This document shows positions 1-9,055 of a DNA stretch of 64,000 bases, one piece after another. Both the position numbers and the translations under genes were made by a program. This DNA is from Haloglomus halophilum (GTDB lineage Archaea; Halobacteriota; Halobacteria; Halobacteriales; Haloarculaceae): contig NZ_CP101166.1 in assembly GCF_024298885.1 (NCBI RefSeq), positions 2,851,149 through 2,915,148 on the forward strand, given 5' to 3'. The first letter of the stretch is position 1, and every line of letters begins with the position of its first letter. The notes beneath the pieces were generated by a model that worked only from the letters and a program-made list of their open reading frames with translations, was not told the origin of the DNA and searched no databases.

Positions 1-401
1 GGGCCGACGACGTGCTCGACTACGGGCGCGACGACCTCGCGGACGCCATCCGCGAGACCGGCCAGCCCGACGTGATCCTCGACCACCGGCTCGACGACTA
101 CCTCGGGCTGGACTGCGAGGTCGCGGCGTTCCGGGGACGCATCGCGGCTATCGGCAACTCGGACCCCGAGGCGACCTTCCCGAACGTCCCCGCACACCGT
201 GGCAAGGCGCTGACGGTGAACCACGTCTCGATGTTCAACACGCCCGACGTGGCACGGGTGCTCGGCCGGTTGGCGGCCCTGCTGGAGCGTGGGTCGCTCG
301 TGCCGCAGGTCGCGCGCACGTACGACCTCGCCGGGGTGAAGGACGCCCAGCAGGCCGTACTGGACGACTCGTTCCTCGGAAAGCTGGTCGTCGAGCCCTG
401 A
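1..401 (+). CDS. Zinc-binding/quinone-type dehydrogenase (MDR family), C-terminal part
   Basis: The open frame enters from the left edge (first full codon at base 3) and stops at 401, so only the C-terminal ~133 residues are present. The opening GADDVLDYG is the segment that follows the nucleotide-binding helix in medium-chain dehydrogenase/reductases, where it usually reads GADxVIDY. The end, with a DLAGVKDAQQAVLDDSFLGKLVV-type motif, matches the C-terminus of quinone-oxidoreductase-like members, where the last helix returns to the catalytic domain. No zinc ligands lie in this part, so zinc dependence cannot be judged. A GTG at base 12 is not the true start. The likely role is NAD(P)H-dependent reduction of an unknown quinone, enone or alcohol. 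Confidence 0.75.
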   Translation, partial: ADDVLDYGRDDLADAIRETGQPDVILDHRLDDYLGLDCEVAAFRGRIAAIGNSDPEATFPNVPAHRGKALTVNHVSMFNTPDVARVLGRLAALLERGSLVPQVARTYDLAGVKDAQQAVLDDSFLGKLVVEP

Positions 402-428
402 GCCGGTGAGAGGTCCGGATAGTGCCGT

Positions 429-1016
429 TCAGACGGCATCCGGGCCGCGCTTGCCCGTCCGGATCTGCAGTGCGCGCTCGACCGGCAGGACGAACACCTT
501 CCCGTCGCCCGGGTCGCCGGTGTGGGCGGCGTCGGCGATGGCCTCGACCACGTCGTCGACGGGCACGTCGGCGACGACGCACTCGACCTTGGCCTTCCGG
601 TGGAGGTCGACGGTGTACGTCTCGCCGCGCCACTGGCCCTCCTCGGGGGGCTGACTCCCGCGACCCGACACCTGCGTCACGGTCAGTGAGGGGGCGCCGA
701 CCGCTGCGAGGGCCTCCTTGACGGCCTCCAGCCGGTCGGGGCGCACGTAGGCCATCACGAGTTTCGGACCGTGGGCGCCGGCGGCGGCACCCTGGTCCGA
801 CGCGTCTCCGCGCGCTGCGCCGCTCCCGGACCCGCCGCCGTCCGTGGCCCAGCGAGCGACCGGACCGAGCGGCCGGTCGGTATCGCCGTCGCTGGCCGTG
901 GCCGGTTCGGCTCTCGGGGCCGTGCCGTCGAGCCGCCGGATGCGGCGGCCGAGGAGGGCAGCACCGACCCCGAGCACGAGGCAGGTCAGCAGGAGGACCG
1001 CGACGACGGGCTCCAT
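429..1016 (-). CDS. PII-family signal protein with N-terminal membrane anchor
   Basis: Residues ~85-195 form a complete PII (GlnB/GlnK) domain of about the usual 112 residues. It starts [15 protein letters not shown], has a T-loop with a conserved Tyr in WRGETY, then the [11 protein letters not shown] strand, and ends with the ATP/2-oxoglutarate-binding signature [11 protein letters not shown] followed by IRTGKRG. Ahead of it, residues 4-22 are one hydrophobic helix followed by RRIRR, then a ~55-residue Gly/Ala/Asp-rich linker. Canonical PII proteins are soluble trimers that dock on AmtB or metabolic enzymes, so this one is probably tethered to the inner face of the membrane. No amt or glnA gene is in the window. 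The partner is unknown. The domain call is firm; tethering is inferred from the hydrophobic segment. Confidence 0.85.
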   Translation of the reverse strand: MEPVVAVLLLTCLVLGVGAALLGRRIRRLDGTAPRAEPATASDGDTDRPLGPVARWATDGGGSGSGAARGDASDQGAAAGAHGPKLVMAYVRPDRLEAVKEALAAVGAPSLTVTQVSGRGSQPPEEGQWRGETYTVDLHRKAKVECVVADVPVDDVVEAIADAAHTGDPGDGKVFVLPVERALQIRTGKRGPDAV

Positions 1017-1047
1017 ACGCGGTGGTTACCGTCGGCGGAGTAGAGCG

Positions 1048-2100
1048 TTACGTCCCGCCCGAGTCGCCGTCGAACTCGCCCGGACGGGTCACACGCTTCA
1101 CGTCGCTGACGCTCGCGCGCCGGACCACCGCACGGACGGGGTCACGGTAGCCCGAGAGATTGTCCGAGTCGCCGTCGAGCACGAGGAGCCGGGCATCGCG
1201 GTCGGGTTCGATGCAGCCGCAGTTCAGCCCCGCGAGGTCCGCGCCCGCGACCGTGGCCATCCGCAGCACGTCGGGCGCGGTGACGCGGTCGTCGCTCAGT
1301 TTCATCGTGAACGCCATCTCGCGGAACATCGACGGAGAGTTGAGCATCACGTTGTCCGTCCCGAGCGCGACCGTCGTCCGCTCCAGCATGTCGCCGACGG
1401 GCGGGAAGCCCACCTTCGTGACGAGGTTCGAGCGCGGGCAGACGACGATGGGGGTCCCGCGCTCCTCGACGCGCTCGAAGTGGAGTTCCTCGGCGTGGAC
1501 CATGTGGACGAGGAAGTCCGGGTCGAGGTCCAGCGCCGGGTTGATGTCCATCGCATCGCGCTCGCCGGCGTGGATGCCGAACAGTTTGCCGGCCGTCCGG
1601 GTCGCGTTGCGTTCGCGCGAGAAGTCACCGTCCCGGGCGCCCGAGGCGCCGAAGCCGTCGGCGGCCTCCATCGCCTCGACCGTCTCCCGACCGAGGACGA
1701 CCGGCTCGATGTCGACCCCTTCCAGCGCGTCGCGGATGGCTTCGACGCCCTCGACGCCGCCCTCCCGGAACTCGACGAACGCGCCGGTGCCACCCTGGCG
1801 CATGTAGCGCAGCGACCGGTGCATGGCCGCGACGAGTTCCGAGCGGTCGGCGTCGCGGAGGAGTCGGTGTTTCAGGCCGTCCGGCGGTGCGACCAGTTCG
1901 TCCAGCGAGAGCCCGGCGCCGGCGTCCTTCGCGATGGAGTCCCCGATGTGGGTGTGGGCGTTGACGAACGCCGGCAGGATGATGTCGTCGCTGTCGACAT
2001 CGTCGCGCTCGATACGCGCTATCGTGCCGTCTTCGACGACGACACGGCCTTCCACGGGTTCGAACTCCCGGCCGACGAGGACCGTCCCCTCCAGGACCAT
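1048..2100 (-). CDS. Amidohydrolase-family deaminase/hydrolase
   Basis: A TIM-barrel metal-dependent amidohydrolase of about 350 residues. The N-terminus has the small beta-sandwich (EGRVVVEDGTIARIE) leading to PAFVNAHTHIGDS, the first metal-binding HxH. Later come GIHAGE (His), MVHAEEL (His) and ALGTDNVMLN (catalytic-site Asp). The set resembles the cytosine deaminase/chlorohydrolase-like branch, which hydrolyses or deaminates ring or amidine C-N bonds, but the substrate cannot be read from sequence. I start at the ATG whose complement is at 2098-2100 (MVLEGTVLVG); an in-frame start 27 bases upstream would add an Arg-rich tail. A divergent acylphosphatase gene starts 135 bases away. Confidence 0.8.
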   Translation of the reverse strand: MVLEGTVLVGREFEPVEGRVVVEDGTIARIERDDVDSDDIILPAFVNAHTHIGDSIAKDAGAGLSLDELVAPPDGLKHRLLRDADRSELVAAMHRSLRYMRQGGTGAFVEFREGGVEGVEAIRDALEGVDIEPVVLGRETVEAMEAADGFGASGARDGDFSRERNATRTAGKLFGIHAGERDAMDINPALDLDPDFLVHMVHAEELHFERVEERGTPIVVCPRSNLVTKVGFPPVGDMLERTTVALGTDNVMLNSPSMFREMAFTMKLSDDRVTAPDVLRMATVAGADLAGLNCGCIEPDRDARLLVLDGDSDNLSGYRDPVRAVVRRASVSDVKRVTRPGEFDGDSGGT

Positions 2101-2234
2101 GCCCGATACTGGGCGACGAACCCTCAAAAACGGGTCGGCACGTCGACATCGGGCAGGGATGGACTCCCGTGCGGCGACCGTATCGCCCGGCGTTCGCGGA
2201 CAGGCTTTAGTACGCCGCTCTGAAACGGGGACGC

Positions 2235-2528
2235 ATGACAGCCGGCGGAGACGATGCGCGCGTGCGTGCCCATGTCTTCGTCAGCGGTCGCGTCCAGGGT
2301 GTGACCTACCGGGCGACCACCCGGCGAGAGGCCATCGAGCGCGCCGTGGACGGCTGGGTCCGGAACCTGGACGACGGCCGCGTCGAGGCCGTCTTCGAGG
2401 GACCCGAGTCGGCGGTCGAGGAGATACTGGAGTACTGCCACGAGGGCCCGACGCGGGCCCGTGTCGACGGCGTGACCGTCGAACACGAGTCGCCCGAGGG
2501 AATCACTGGCTTCGAGATCCGCCGATGA
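2235..2528 (+). CDS. acyP: Acylphosphatase
   Basis: A 97-residue protein of the normal acylphosphatase length, apart from a short N-terminal extension. The signature GRVQGVTYRATTRREA carries the phosphate-binding loop and catalytic Arg, and GWVRNLDDGRVEAVFEG carries the catalytic Asn. The enzyme hydrolyses acyl phosphates such as 1,3-bisphosphoglycerate or carbamoyl phosphate. Its stop overlaps the start of the downstream methyltransferase (ATGA at 2525-2528), so the two genes are translationally coupled. A link between their functions is not evident. Confidence 0.9.
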   Translation: MTAGGDDARVRAHVFVSGRVQGVTYRATTRREAIERAVDGWVRNLDDGRVEAVFEGPESAVEEILEYCHEGPTRARVDGVTVEHESPEGITGFEIRR

Positions 2529-3304
2529 GCGACCGCGTGGCCGACTCGCCGCTCGAGGGCCCGCGCGAGACCGCCCAGGACGGCGACTGGCCGACCATCG
2601 ACTGGGACGCGTTCTGGAGAGCGCCGCTCACCCCGGCCGACCGGGACGCGATGTGCCGCCGCGGCCACGACGCCGCGCGGCTGCTGGGTGACCTGTTCGT
2701 CGAGCGGAGCGTCCCCGGCTCGGTCGCTTCGGTGGGGTGTGGCGCGGCCGTCGTCCTGCTCGACCTGGCCGAGGAGTTCCCCGACACCGAGTTCTTCGGC
2801 TACGACCCGGCGCCCGCGGCGCTCGAACTGGCACGCGCGAACCACGAGCAACGGCGGTCCGCCGACGACGCGCTGGCTCCCGAGTGGGGGCTCGCCGAGG
2901 TGACGTTCGCGGCGGCAGGGCTGCCGGCCCCCGACATCGACCGGACGTTCGATGTCGTCTACTGTCTGAACACGCTGGACTACGTCCCCGACATCGAGCG
3001 GGCGCTGCGTGACCTGTTCGCCCTGGTGGCGGAGGGCGGACTCCTCGTGTTCAACTACCCCTCGCCCGCGCGGCAGGCGTGGCACGAGACCCACCTCGCC
3101 GCACCCGACGACTACTGGCTCGGCGAGCACGACGAGCGCTGGCTCCGGCGGCGCCTGCGGCTGGTCGACACCGGCGAGAACGTCCTGACACACGAACGGG
3201 TCGAGGAGTTGCTGGGTCGCGAGGCGCGGCCGGTAGGGGAGTTGCTGGAGAGCGTGGCGCCGAACCCGGACCCTGTCGCGCCCGTGCTGGTCGTGGAGAA
3301 GTGA
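2525..3304 (+). CDS. Class I SAM-dependent methyltransferase
   Basis: A 259-residue protein with a SAM-binding fold. Motif I is degenerate (SVGCGAAVVLLDLA), followed by the acidic end of strand 2 (FFGYDPAPAALELA) and a motif IV/post-I region (FDVVYCLNTLDYV, then LVAEGGLLVFNYPSP). The sequence resembles small-molecule methyltransferases, but the substrate is not identifiable. The start ATG overlaps the acylphosphatase stop. Its 3' end is followed by an AT-rich block and a long gene-free stretch. Confidence 0.75.
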   Translation: MSDRVADSPLEGPRETAQDGDWPTIDWDAFWRAPLTPADRDAMCRRGHDAARLLGDLFVERSVPGSVASVGCGAAVVLLDLAEEFPDTEFFGYDPAPAALELARANHEQRRSADDALAPEWGLAEVTFAAAGLPAPDIDRTFDVVYCLNTLDYVPDIERALRDLFALVAEGGLLVFNYPSPARQAWHETHLAAPDDYWLGEHDERWLRRRLRLVDTGENVLTHERVEELLGREARPVGELLESVAPNPDPVAPVLVVEK

Positions 3305-4071
3305 CAATTGGAGCTAATATCCTCGCAAGATTATGGGATAGAACACAAATTTAGAAATTATGCACCTGAATTGAAAATAATTCGACATCTCCGTAGCTCC
3401 CCCAACGATATCTGACTACCGCCTTGGCGCGACCCTGTTGAAACCCCCTGCCCGCTCTCACGAAGATGACAACGATGACCACAACGAAACCGGATTGAAA
3501 GCCCCCGCGGGTTCGGGCCGCCGGGCCTCGCTGCGGTCCTTGCGTCGTCCGGGCGACGCCGAGCCCGCGGCCCCTTTCAGTCCCACCCTGTGGCCTGTCG
3601 CACCGGCCATTCGCGCGTGGTGGTTCCGGGCTAGCACGGTTCCCCCACACCTCCCCGCGCTCGCGCCGTCAGAGCAAGCTCTGACGAGCCCTCGTTCGCT
3701 TCGCTCACGAGGACGCCGCGGTGTTCCGGCACGCTCGCTATCGCGAGCGGCCTCCACGGGGAATGGCGCCCGCGCGCTTCCTGTTCTCGGAACCGGCTGG
3801 CCGACCAACCGTCGCCCGGCCGGGAGCGCGTGGCGAGCGGTGCGGGGCGCTCCGCGCCCCCGCGAGCGGCGCCAGCCGCGAGCAGCGAGCCCGCGCGACA
3901 TGGGGAAGGGCAGGGCTATCGCGGGCCTCCACAAACCATCCGGGGTGGGAATGAAAGCGACCGGGGGGCTTTCGGCAGGAGTCCGGGTGCCATCGGGCAA
4001 ACAGCAGAGGCTTCCGGCAGGGTGCCTCGTTCTCGCCCGGATTTAACCCGCCACCCGTCGAACGCCCGCCC
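3305..4071. other. 767-base gene-free region with haloarchaeal-type repeat blocks
   Basis: No reading frame here has protein-like composition. The first ~110 bases are AT-rich and look like a transcription-end region. From 3491 the DNA is GC-rich and bounded by short motifs. ATTGAAAG at 3494-3501 faces CTTTCAGTCCCACCC at 3574-3588. A near-inverted copy of the latter (GGGTGGGAATGAAAG) sits at 3944-3958. Between them are runs of the tttcgctcacgagg/gcgagcg type (3690-3770) that recur in haloarchaeal intergenic DNA. It may be a dispersed intergenic repeat or the remains of a small non-coding mobile element. Confidence 0.5.
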
Positions 4072-5574
4072 ATGCTCACGGCACAGGATGTCGCCGTCCT
4101 CGACGCGAATGCCGAGGCCCTCGGCGTCCCGCGCAAGCAGTTGATGGAGTCGTCGGGCAACGCCGTCGCCCGGGCGGTTCGCGACCTCGCCGACCCCGGC
4201 GCCTCGGTCGCCATCGTCGCCGGTCGCGGGAACAACGGCGGGGACGCGCTGGTCGCCGCGCGGTTCCTCGACGGGGGCGCGCCACGCGCGCCCGGGGGTC
4301 GGGGAGCGGAGCGACCCGACGACTACGACACCACGGTCCACCTCCTCGGGCGTGCCTCGGCCGTCGGGACCGATATCGCCCGCGAGAACTGGGACGCGCT
4401 CGTCGAGGCGGACTACGACGCCCGCGAGGTGACCGACGCGACGGCACTCGAACTGGGCGACCCAGACCTCGTCGTCGACGCGATGCTCGGGACCGGCGTC
4501 TCGGGGGACCTGCGCGAACCCGAGGCCACCGCCGCCCGGCGGATGGCCGAGAGCGACGCGACGGTCCTCTCGGTGGACGTGCCCTCGGGCGTCGACCCGG
4601 ACGGCGGTGCCGGGGCCGCCAACGCCGTCACGGCCGACCACATCGTCACCTTCCACGACACCAAGCCCGGCCTCGCCGACCTCGATGCCGACGTGCGGGT
4701 CGAGCCCATCGGCATTCCGGCGGCGGCCGAGACGTTCGTCGGGCCGGGCGACCTCCTGCGCCTCGGCCGCGACCCGAGCAGCCACAAGGGCGACAACGGC
4801 GAGGTGCTCGTGGTCGGGGGCGGGCCGTACACGGGGGCCCCCGCGCTCTCGGCCCAGGCCGCGCTCCGGGCGGGGGCCGACCTCGTCCGGGTCGTCTGTC
4901 CGAGCGAGGTGGCACGAGAACTGCAGGGCTACAGCGAGAACCTCATCGTCCGGTCGTTCCACGGCGAGCGCCTGACACCTGCGCACCTCGACACCGTTCG
5001 GGAACTCGCCGAGGGACACGACACCGTCGTCCTCGGGCCCGGGCTGGGCGACGCCGCGGAGACGCTGAGCGCGGCCGAACAGCTCCTGTCCACGCTCGAG
5101 GGAACCGTCGTCGTCGACGCCGACGCACTGCAGGTCGTCCCCGAGGTGGAGACGCGCGCTGACCTGCTCTGCACGCCCCACCAGGGCGAGCTGCGGAAGA
5201 TGGGTGGCGAGACGGTCGACGACCCGGCCGAGCGCGCCGAGCTGGTCGAGGAGTTCGCGGCCGCCCTGGGTCACACGCTCCTCGTGAAGGGTGCCCACGA
5301 CGTCATCAGCGACGGCGAACGGACCCGGCGCAACCGGACCGGGAACCCGGGGATGACCGTCGGCGGGACCGGCGACGTGCTCGCGGGCGCCTGCGGCGCG
5401 CTCGCGTCCGTGCTCGACACGCACGACGCCGCCTCCGTCGCCGCGTTCGCGAACGGCCGCGCCGGCGACATCGTGGTGGAGGAGTACGGCAACGGGCTCG
5501 TCGCGACCGACCTCGTGGACGCGCTCCCGCGGGCGATGCGCCGCCCGGACGAGGACATCGCGGGGGGAGCATGA
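4072..5574 (+). CDS. nnr: Bifunctional NAD(P)H-hydrate repair enzyme (epimerase/dehydratase)
   Basis: This 500-residue fusion repairs hydrated NAD(P)H. The N-terminal YjeF_N epimerase half (~1-210) shows GRGNNGGDAL, DAMLGTGVSGDL, VDVPSGVDPDGG and FHDTKPG. The C-terminal ADP/ATP-dependent dehydratase half (~225-495) shows HKGDNGEVLVVGG, LGPGLG, VDADALQ, TPHQGELRKM, LLVKGAHDV and the nucleotide-binding NRTGNPGMTVGGTGDVLAG. A low-complexity insert rich in Gly/Ala/Arg (~residues 65-85) follows the first motif and is unusual for the family. The gene overlaps moaC by 4 bases, so they form an operon. The ATG at 4072 is followed at once by the conserved N-terminal helix. Confidence 0.93.
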   Translation: MLTAQDVAVLDANAEALGVPRKQLMESSGNAVARAVRDLADPGASVAIVAGRGNNGGDALVAARFLDGGAPRAPGGRGAERPDDYDTTVHLLGRASAVGTDIARENWDALVEADYDAREVTDATALELGDPDLVVDAMLGTGVSGDLREPEATAARRMAESDATVLSVDVPSGVDPDGGAGAANAVTADHIVTFHDTKPGLADLDADVRVEPIGIPAAAETFVGPGDLLRLGRDPSSHKGDNGEVLVVGGGPYTGAPALSAQAALRAGADLVRVVCPSEVARELQGYSENLIVRSFHGERLTPAHLDTVRELAEGHDTVVLGPGLGDAAETLSAAEQLLSTLEGTVVVDADALQVVPEVETRADLLCTPHQGELRKMGGETVDDPAERAELVEEFAAALGHTLLVKGAHDVISDGERTRRNRTGNPGMTVGGTGDVLAGACGALASVLDTHDAASVAAFANGRAGDIVVEEYGNGLVATDLVDALPRAMRRPDEDIAGGA

Positions 5575-6122
5575 GCGACGACTCGCCGGGCGACCACGAC
5601 GGCCCGGATGGCCCAGCCGGCGACCCAGAGGTCACCACCCACGAGGACGCCGACGGCCTCACCCACGTCGAGGACGGTGATGTCCAGATGGTCGACGTGG
5701 GCGACAAGCCCGACACGGCGCGGCGGGCGGTCGCGCGCGGGACGATCCACCTCCAGCCCTCGACCGTCGAGGCGATTCGGGCCGACGAGGTCGGGAAGGG
5801 TGACGTGCTCGCCACCGCACGGGTCGGCGCCGTGCAGGCGGTCAAGCACACCTGGGAGACCATCCCGATGTGCCACCAGATTCCCATCACGAACGTCGAG
5901 ACGGGTTTCGAGGTGCACGAGGAGCGCGTCGACCTCGAAGTCGCGGTCGAGACGACCGGGAAGACGGGCTGCGAGATGGAGGCGCTGGAGGGCGTGACGA
6001 CGGGGCTCAACGTCGTCTGGGATATGGTGAAAGCCGTGGAGAAGGACGAGGATGGCCAGTATCCGGCCACGCGTATCGACGACGTGCGCGTGGTGACGAA
6101 GGAGAAGCGCGCCCTCGACTGA
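5571..6122 (+). CDS. moaC: Cyclic pyranopterin monophosphate synthase (MoaC)
   Basis: MoaC converts the 3',8-cyclo-GTP product of MoaA to cyclic pyranopterin monophosphate in molybdenum/tungsten cofactor synthesis. The 183-residue protein has an acidic N-terminal extension of ~40 residues. The family core follows: MVDVGDKPDTARRAVARG, then KHTWETIPMCHQIPI with the conserved Lys and Cys-His, then TGCEMEALEGVTTGLNVVWDMVKAV. The second motif has Cys where most bacterial MoaC proteins have Val (TGVEMEAL). Translationally coupled to nnr by ATGA. No other mo- genes lie in the window. Confidence 0.92.
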   Translation: MSDDSPGDHDGPDGPAGDPEVTTHEDADGLTHVEDGDVQMVDVGDKPDTARRAVARGTIHLQPSTVEAIRADEVGKGDVLATARVGAVQAVKHTWETIPMCHQIPITNVETGFEVHEERVDLEVAVETTGKTGCEMEALEGVTTGLNVVWDMVKAVEKDEDGQYPATRIDDVRVVTKEKRALD

Positions 6123-6137
6123 GGGACGTAGCGTCCC
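6123..6137 (+). terminator. Short hairpin after moaC
   Basis: A perfect 6-bp stem (GGGACG with CGTCCC) closes a 3-base loop immediately after the moaC stop codon. There is no T-run behind it, so a role in ending transcription or stabilising the mRNA is only suggested by position. Confidence 0.35.
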
Positions 6138-6208
6138 CTCGGCCGAGCCGACGCCGCTCCGCGCCCGGTGGGTGAAGACACTTACCACTCCACACGGAAC
6201 GCCCTCCG

Positions 6209-7582
6209 ATGCCCTCCAGACGCAGGTTCCTCGCGGCCGGCAGCGCCGCGCTCGCGGCCCTCGCCGGCTGCTCGACGAACGACACGCCGGCGGACTCGCC
6301 CACGGATTCGCCGACGGACCCGCCGACCGATGTCCCGACGACCGACCGTGACTCACCCACTGACGGTGACCGACCGACCCAGACCCCGCGGGAGCCCCGC
6401 CCGCTCGATGTCTCGGGTGCGTGGCCCCAGCCCGGCTACGGTTCCGGGCACGCCGGCGTTGCCCCGGCACTCGGCGTCCGCGACGACGCGACTACCTACT
6501 GGCACCTGCGGCGCCTCCGCAGCGGGCCACCGCTGCTCGCCGACGGGCGCCTGTTCCACTTCGGGCTGACCGGCCGGAACACGTCCGGCCCGCCGACTCG
6601 GACCGCCTCCCCGCCGACGGGGACCGGCCACCAGCCCGACGGGACACTGACGCTGTTCTGCCGCGACGCGCGCGAGGGACACGAGCGCTGGACCCGCCAG
6701 CTCCCGGGGCGGACGCGCGCCGGGACCGTCGCGGGCGACCGGGTGGTCGTGGCCGGCGAGGGGTTCCTGCGGGCGTACACCCTCACGGGCGACCTGGCCT
6801 GGGAGCGTGACCTCGGGACCCGGACGGCGTCGGTCACCACGGCCGTCGACGGGACGGTGCTCGCTCCCACCGAGATTCCCCAACAGGGCGCCCGCGACGC
6901 GGACGTACGGGCCTACGCCGTCGCGGATGGCTCCCGGCGCTGGCGACGCCCGTCGCCACGGTGGCGGGCCACGCTCGCGGCGGACGACGACACGGTGTAC
7001 GCGCTCTCCAGCGAGTTCCAGGTCGGGAGTACGCTCACCGCCCGCGCGCTCACGGATGGCAGCGAACGCTGGTCCATCGACCTCGACGACAACGGTATCC
7101 CGGAGGGCCCGTACGCCGCCGGCGACACCGTCTACGTCGCGCCGGACGACGGTGGTGTCCACGCCTTCGCGCGGTCTGACGCGCGCCGTCGCTGGCACTA
7201 CGACGCCGAGACGACGAACGTCGTCGGGGTCGCGGTCGACCGCGAGCGGGCGTATCTCGTCGATGACGGGACGGTCCGGGTCCTCGATGCCACGACCGGC
7301 GACGAACGGTACGCCGTGACGCCGGACGGTGACGGTGGATACGAGGGCCACCCGGCCGTCGGCAGCGACCGGATCTACGTCGGGAAGCGAGGGAACGGCG
7401 GCGAGCTCGCCGCGCTCGCCCGGACCGACGGGACCGAACGGTGGACCCACCGGTTCCCGGAGACCGTCGTCGAGGGAGATATGGTCGTTTCGGGCCTCGC
7501 CGCCCAGCCTGTCGTCGCCGAGGGCGGCGTCTACGCGTTCGCATGGGACGGGCTGTACGCGCTCGGGCCGGAGCCGAACTGA
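6209..7582 (+). CDS. PQQ-like beta-propeller lipoprotein (Tat-exported)
   Basis: The 457-residue protein begins with a Tat signal (SRRRFL, residues 3-8) and a lipobox LAGC with the modified Cys at 21. A Thr/Ser/Pro/Asp-rich surface linker spans ~22-65. The rest is a series of PQQ-type blades of the form DGxxRWxxxLxxxxxxxVxAADDTVYAL and GVxVDRERAYLVDDGTVRVLDATTGDERY. Such 8-bladed propellers sit outside the membrane and mostly act as scaffolds or sugar/alcohol dehydrogenase-like shells. No metal or PQQ active-site residues can be confirmed, so an enzymatic role is uncertain. A second, unrelated-in-detail member lies at 26249-27517. Confidence 0.85.
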   Translation: MPSRRRFLAAGSAALAALAGCSTNDTPADSPTDSPTDPPTDVPTTDRDSPTDGDRPTQTPREPRPLDVSGAWPQPGYGSGHAGVAPALGVRDDATTYWHLRRLRSGPPLLADGRLFHFGLTGRNTSGPPTRTASPPTGTGHQPDGTLTLFCRDAREGHERWTRQLPGRTRAGTVAGDRVVVAGEGFLRAYTLTGDLAWERDLGTRTASVTTAVDGTVLAPTEIPQQGARDADVRAYAVADGSRRWRRPSPRWRATLAADDDTVYALSSEFQVGSTLTARALTDGSERWSIDLDDNGIPEGPYAAGDTVYVAPDDGGVHAFARSDARRRWHYDAETTNVVGVAVDRERAYLVDDGTVRVLDATTGDERYAVTPDGDGGYEGHPAVGSDRIYVGKRGNGGELAALARTDGTERWTHRFPETVVEGDMVVSGLAAQPVVAEGGVYAFAWDGLYALGPEPN

Positions 7583-7598
7583 CCGGCAGTGCGCATCT

Positions 7599-8909
7599 TC
7601 AGTGTTCGGCTGTGGCGGCCACATCCGAGGCTCGCGCCCGCGAGCGCTCGATGACGCTGGGCCGGGCCTCGAAGTCGACGACCACCTGCTCGCCGTAGTC
7701 CACGTCGTTGACGTGGGCGTGGTCGTGGACCCACGAGACGAGGCTCATCGCGTCGTCGCACATCGGCAGGACGAGGCGCTCGCGCTCGAACGGCGGGAGT
7801 TCGTCGTCCACGCGGTCGCGCAGCTCGGCGATGCCATCGCCCTCGAGGGCGCTCACGGCGATGGGGTTGGGCGCGAGCGCCGAGAGTGCCTCGCGCTTGC
7901 GCTCGACCTCCTCGGCCGGGACCTTGTCGACCTTGTTGAGGACGGTGACGATGGGGGCCTCGTTGCGCTCGTACAGCGTGTCGTGGCTGGTGACGAGTTT
8001 CTCGCGGATCTCCTCGATGGGGTCCGAGACGTCGACGACCAGCAACACGAGGTCCGCACGGTACACCTCCGAGAGCGTCGACTTGAACGACTCGACGAGC
8101 CAGTGTGGGAGGTCGGAGATGAACCCGACCGTGTCCGTGACGAGCACGTCGCGCTTGCCCATGTCCGCACGGCGGGTCGTCGTGCCAAGAGTGGTGAACA
8201 GCCGGTCCTCGGACTCGGCCGTCGTATCGAGGTCGGGGTGGCGGTCGGCGTTCTCGTCGATGTCGAGTTCGTCCGCGAGGCGGCGCAGGAGCGTCGACTT
8301 CCCGGCGTTCGTGTAGCCCGCCAGCGCGACGAGGTCGAAGCCGGATTCGCGGCGCTGCTCGCGCCGGTGGGCCTCGGTCTCCTCGATGGACTCGAGTTCG
8401 TCGCTGATCTCGGCGATCTGTCGCTTGATGTCCTGCTCGCGGGACTCGTCGTACTCGCCCAGCCCCATGAAGCCGGGGCGCTCGTCGCGCTGGGCGAGCG
8501 AGGCCTTCGCCTCCGCGCGCGGGAGCTCGTACCGGAGTTCGGCCAGCTCGACCTGGAGCTGGGCCTTCTTGGTCGCGGCACGCTGGCCGAATATCTCCAG
8601 GATGAGCCGGAAGCGGTCGACCAGCTCGACGCCCTCCGGGAGCAGGTTCCCGAGGTTGAAGGTCTGGTACGGGCCCAGCCGGTTGTCGAACAGTACCGTC
8701 GTCGCGTCGGTCGACCGGACGACCGCGGCCAGCTCCTCGGCCTTCCCCTCGCCGAGACAGAGCGCCGGGTCCTCCTTGCGGGTCTGGGTGACCTCCGCGA
8801 CCACCTCGTAGCCCGCGGCTCGGGCGAGGTCGCGGAACTCGGCCGTATCGGCCTCACCTGCGTCGACCCGCTTCGCGACGACCGCCGTTCCCTGGTGTGC
8901 GCCAGTCAC
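7599..8909 (-). CDS. hflX: Ribosome-associated GTPase HflX
   Basis: A 436-residue protein with both HflX domains. The N-terminal nucleotide-binding domain has GEGKAEELAAVV and FDNRLGPYQTFNLG, the usual signature just before the helical coiled coil (~residues 100-190). The C-terminal G domain has P-loop GYTNAGKSTLLRRL, G3 DTVGFISDLPHWLVESF and G4 TVLNKVDKV. HflX splits or rescues stalled 50S/70S ribosomes in bacteria and binds 50S in archaea. The start is a GTG (complement at 8907-8909). It converges with the upstream propeller gene, with only 16 bases between the stops. Confidence 0.95.
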   Translation of the reverse strand: MTGAHQGTAVVAKRVDAGEADTAEFRDLARAAGYEVVAEVTQTRKEDPALCLGEGKAEELAAVVRSTDATTVLFDNRLGPYQTFNLGNLLPEGVELVDRFRLILEIFGQRAATKKAQLQVELAELRYELPRAEAKASLAQRDERPGFMGLGEYDESREQDIKRQIAEISDELESIEETEAHRREQRRESGFDLVALAGYTNAGKSTLLRRLADELDIDENADRHPDLDTTAESEDRLFTTLGTTTRRADMGKRDVLVTDTVGFISDLPHWLVESFKSTLSEVYRADLVLLVVDVSDPIEEIREKLVTSHDTLYERNEAPIVTVLNKVDKVPAEEVERKREALSALAPNPIAVSALEGDGIAELRDRVDDELPPFERERLVLPMCDDAMSLVSWVHDHAHVNDVDYGEQVVVDFEARPSVIERSRARASDVAATAEH

Positions 8910-9055
8910 TCACCCTGAACGTTACTCCCCCTGGGTGAAAACGTCGTCGGCGGGGCGGGGGGACGACACGTGTCTGACGGAGAACCGGCTGCTGGCGGCC
9001 GATTCCGACCGCGCTCGCCACAAGAGACTTACATCGGCGTATCCCACCCGGGGGC

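Noticed and set aside
3438..4046. Several open frames of 200 or fewer codons between 3.4 and 4.2 kb
   Set aside because: Their translations are Arg/Pro/Ala-rich on both strands with no hydrophobic or acidic patterning as in real haloarchaeal proteins, and the DNA is made of palindromic repeats.
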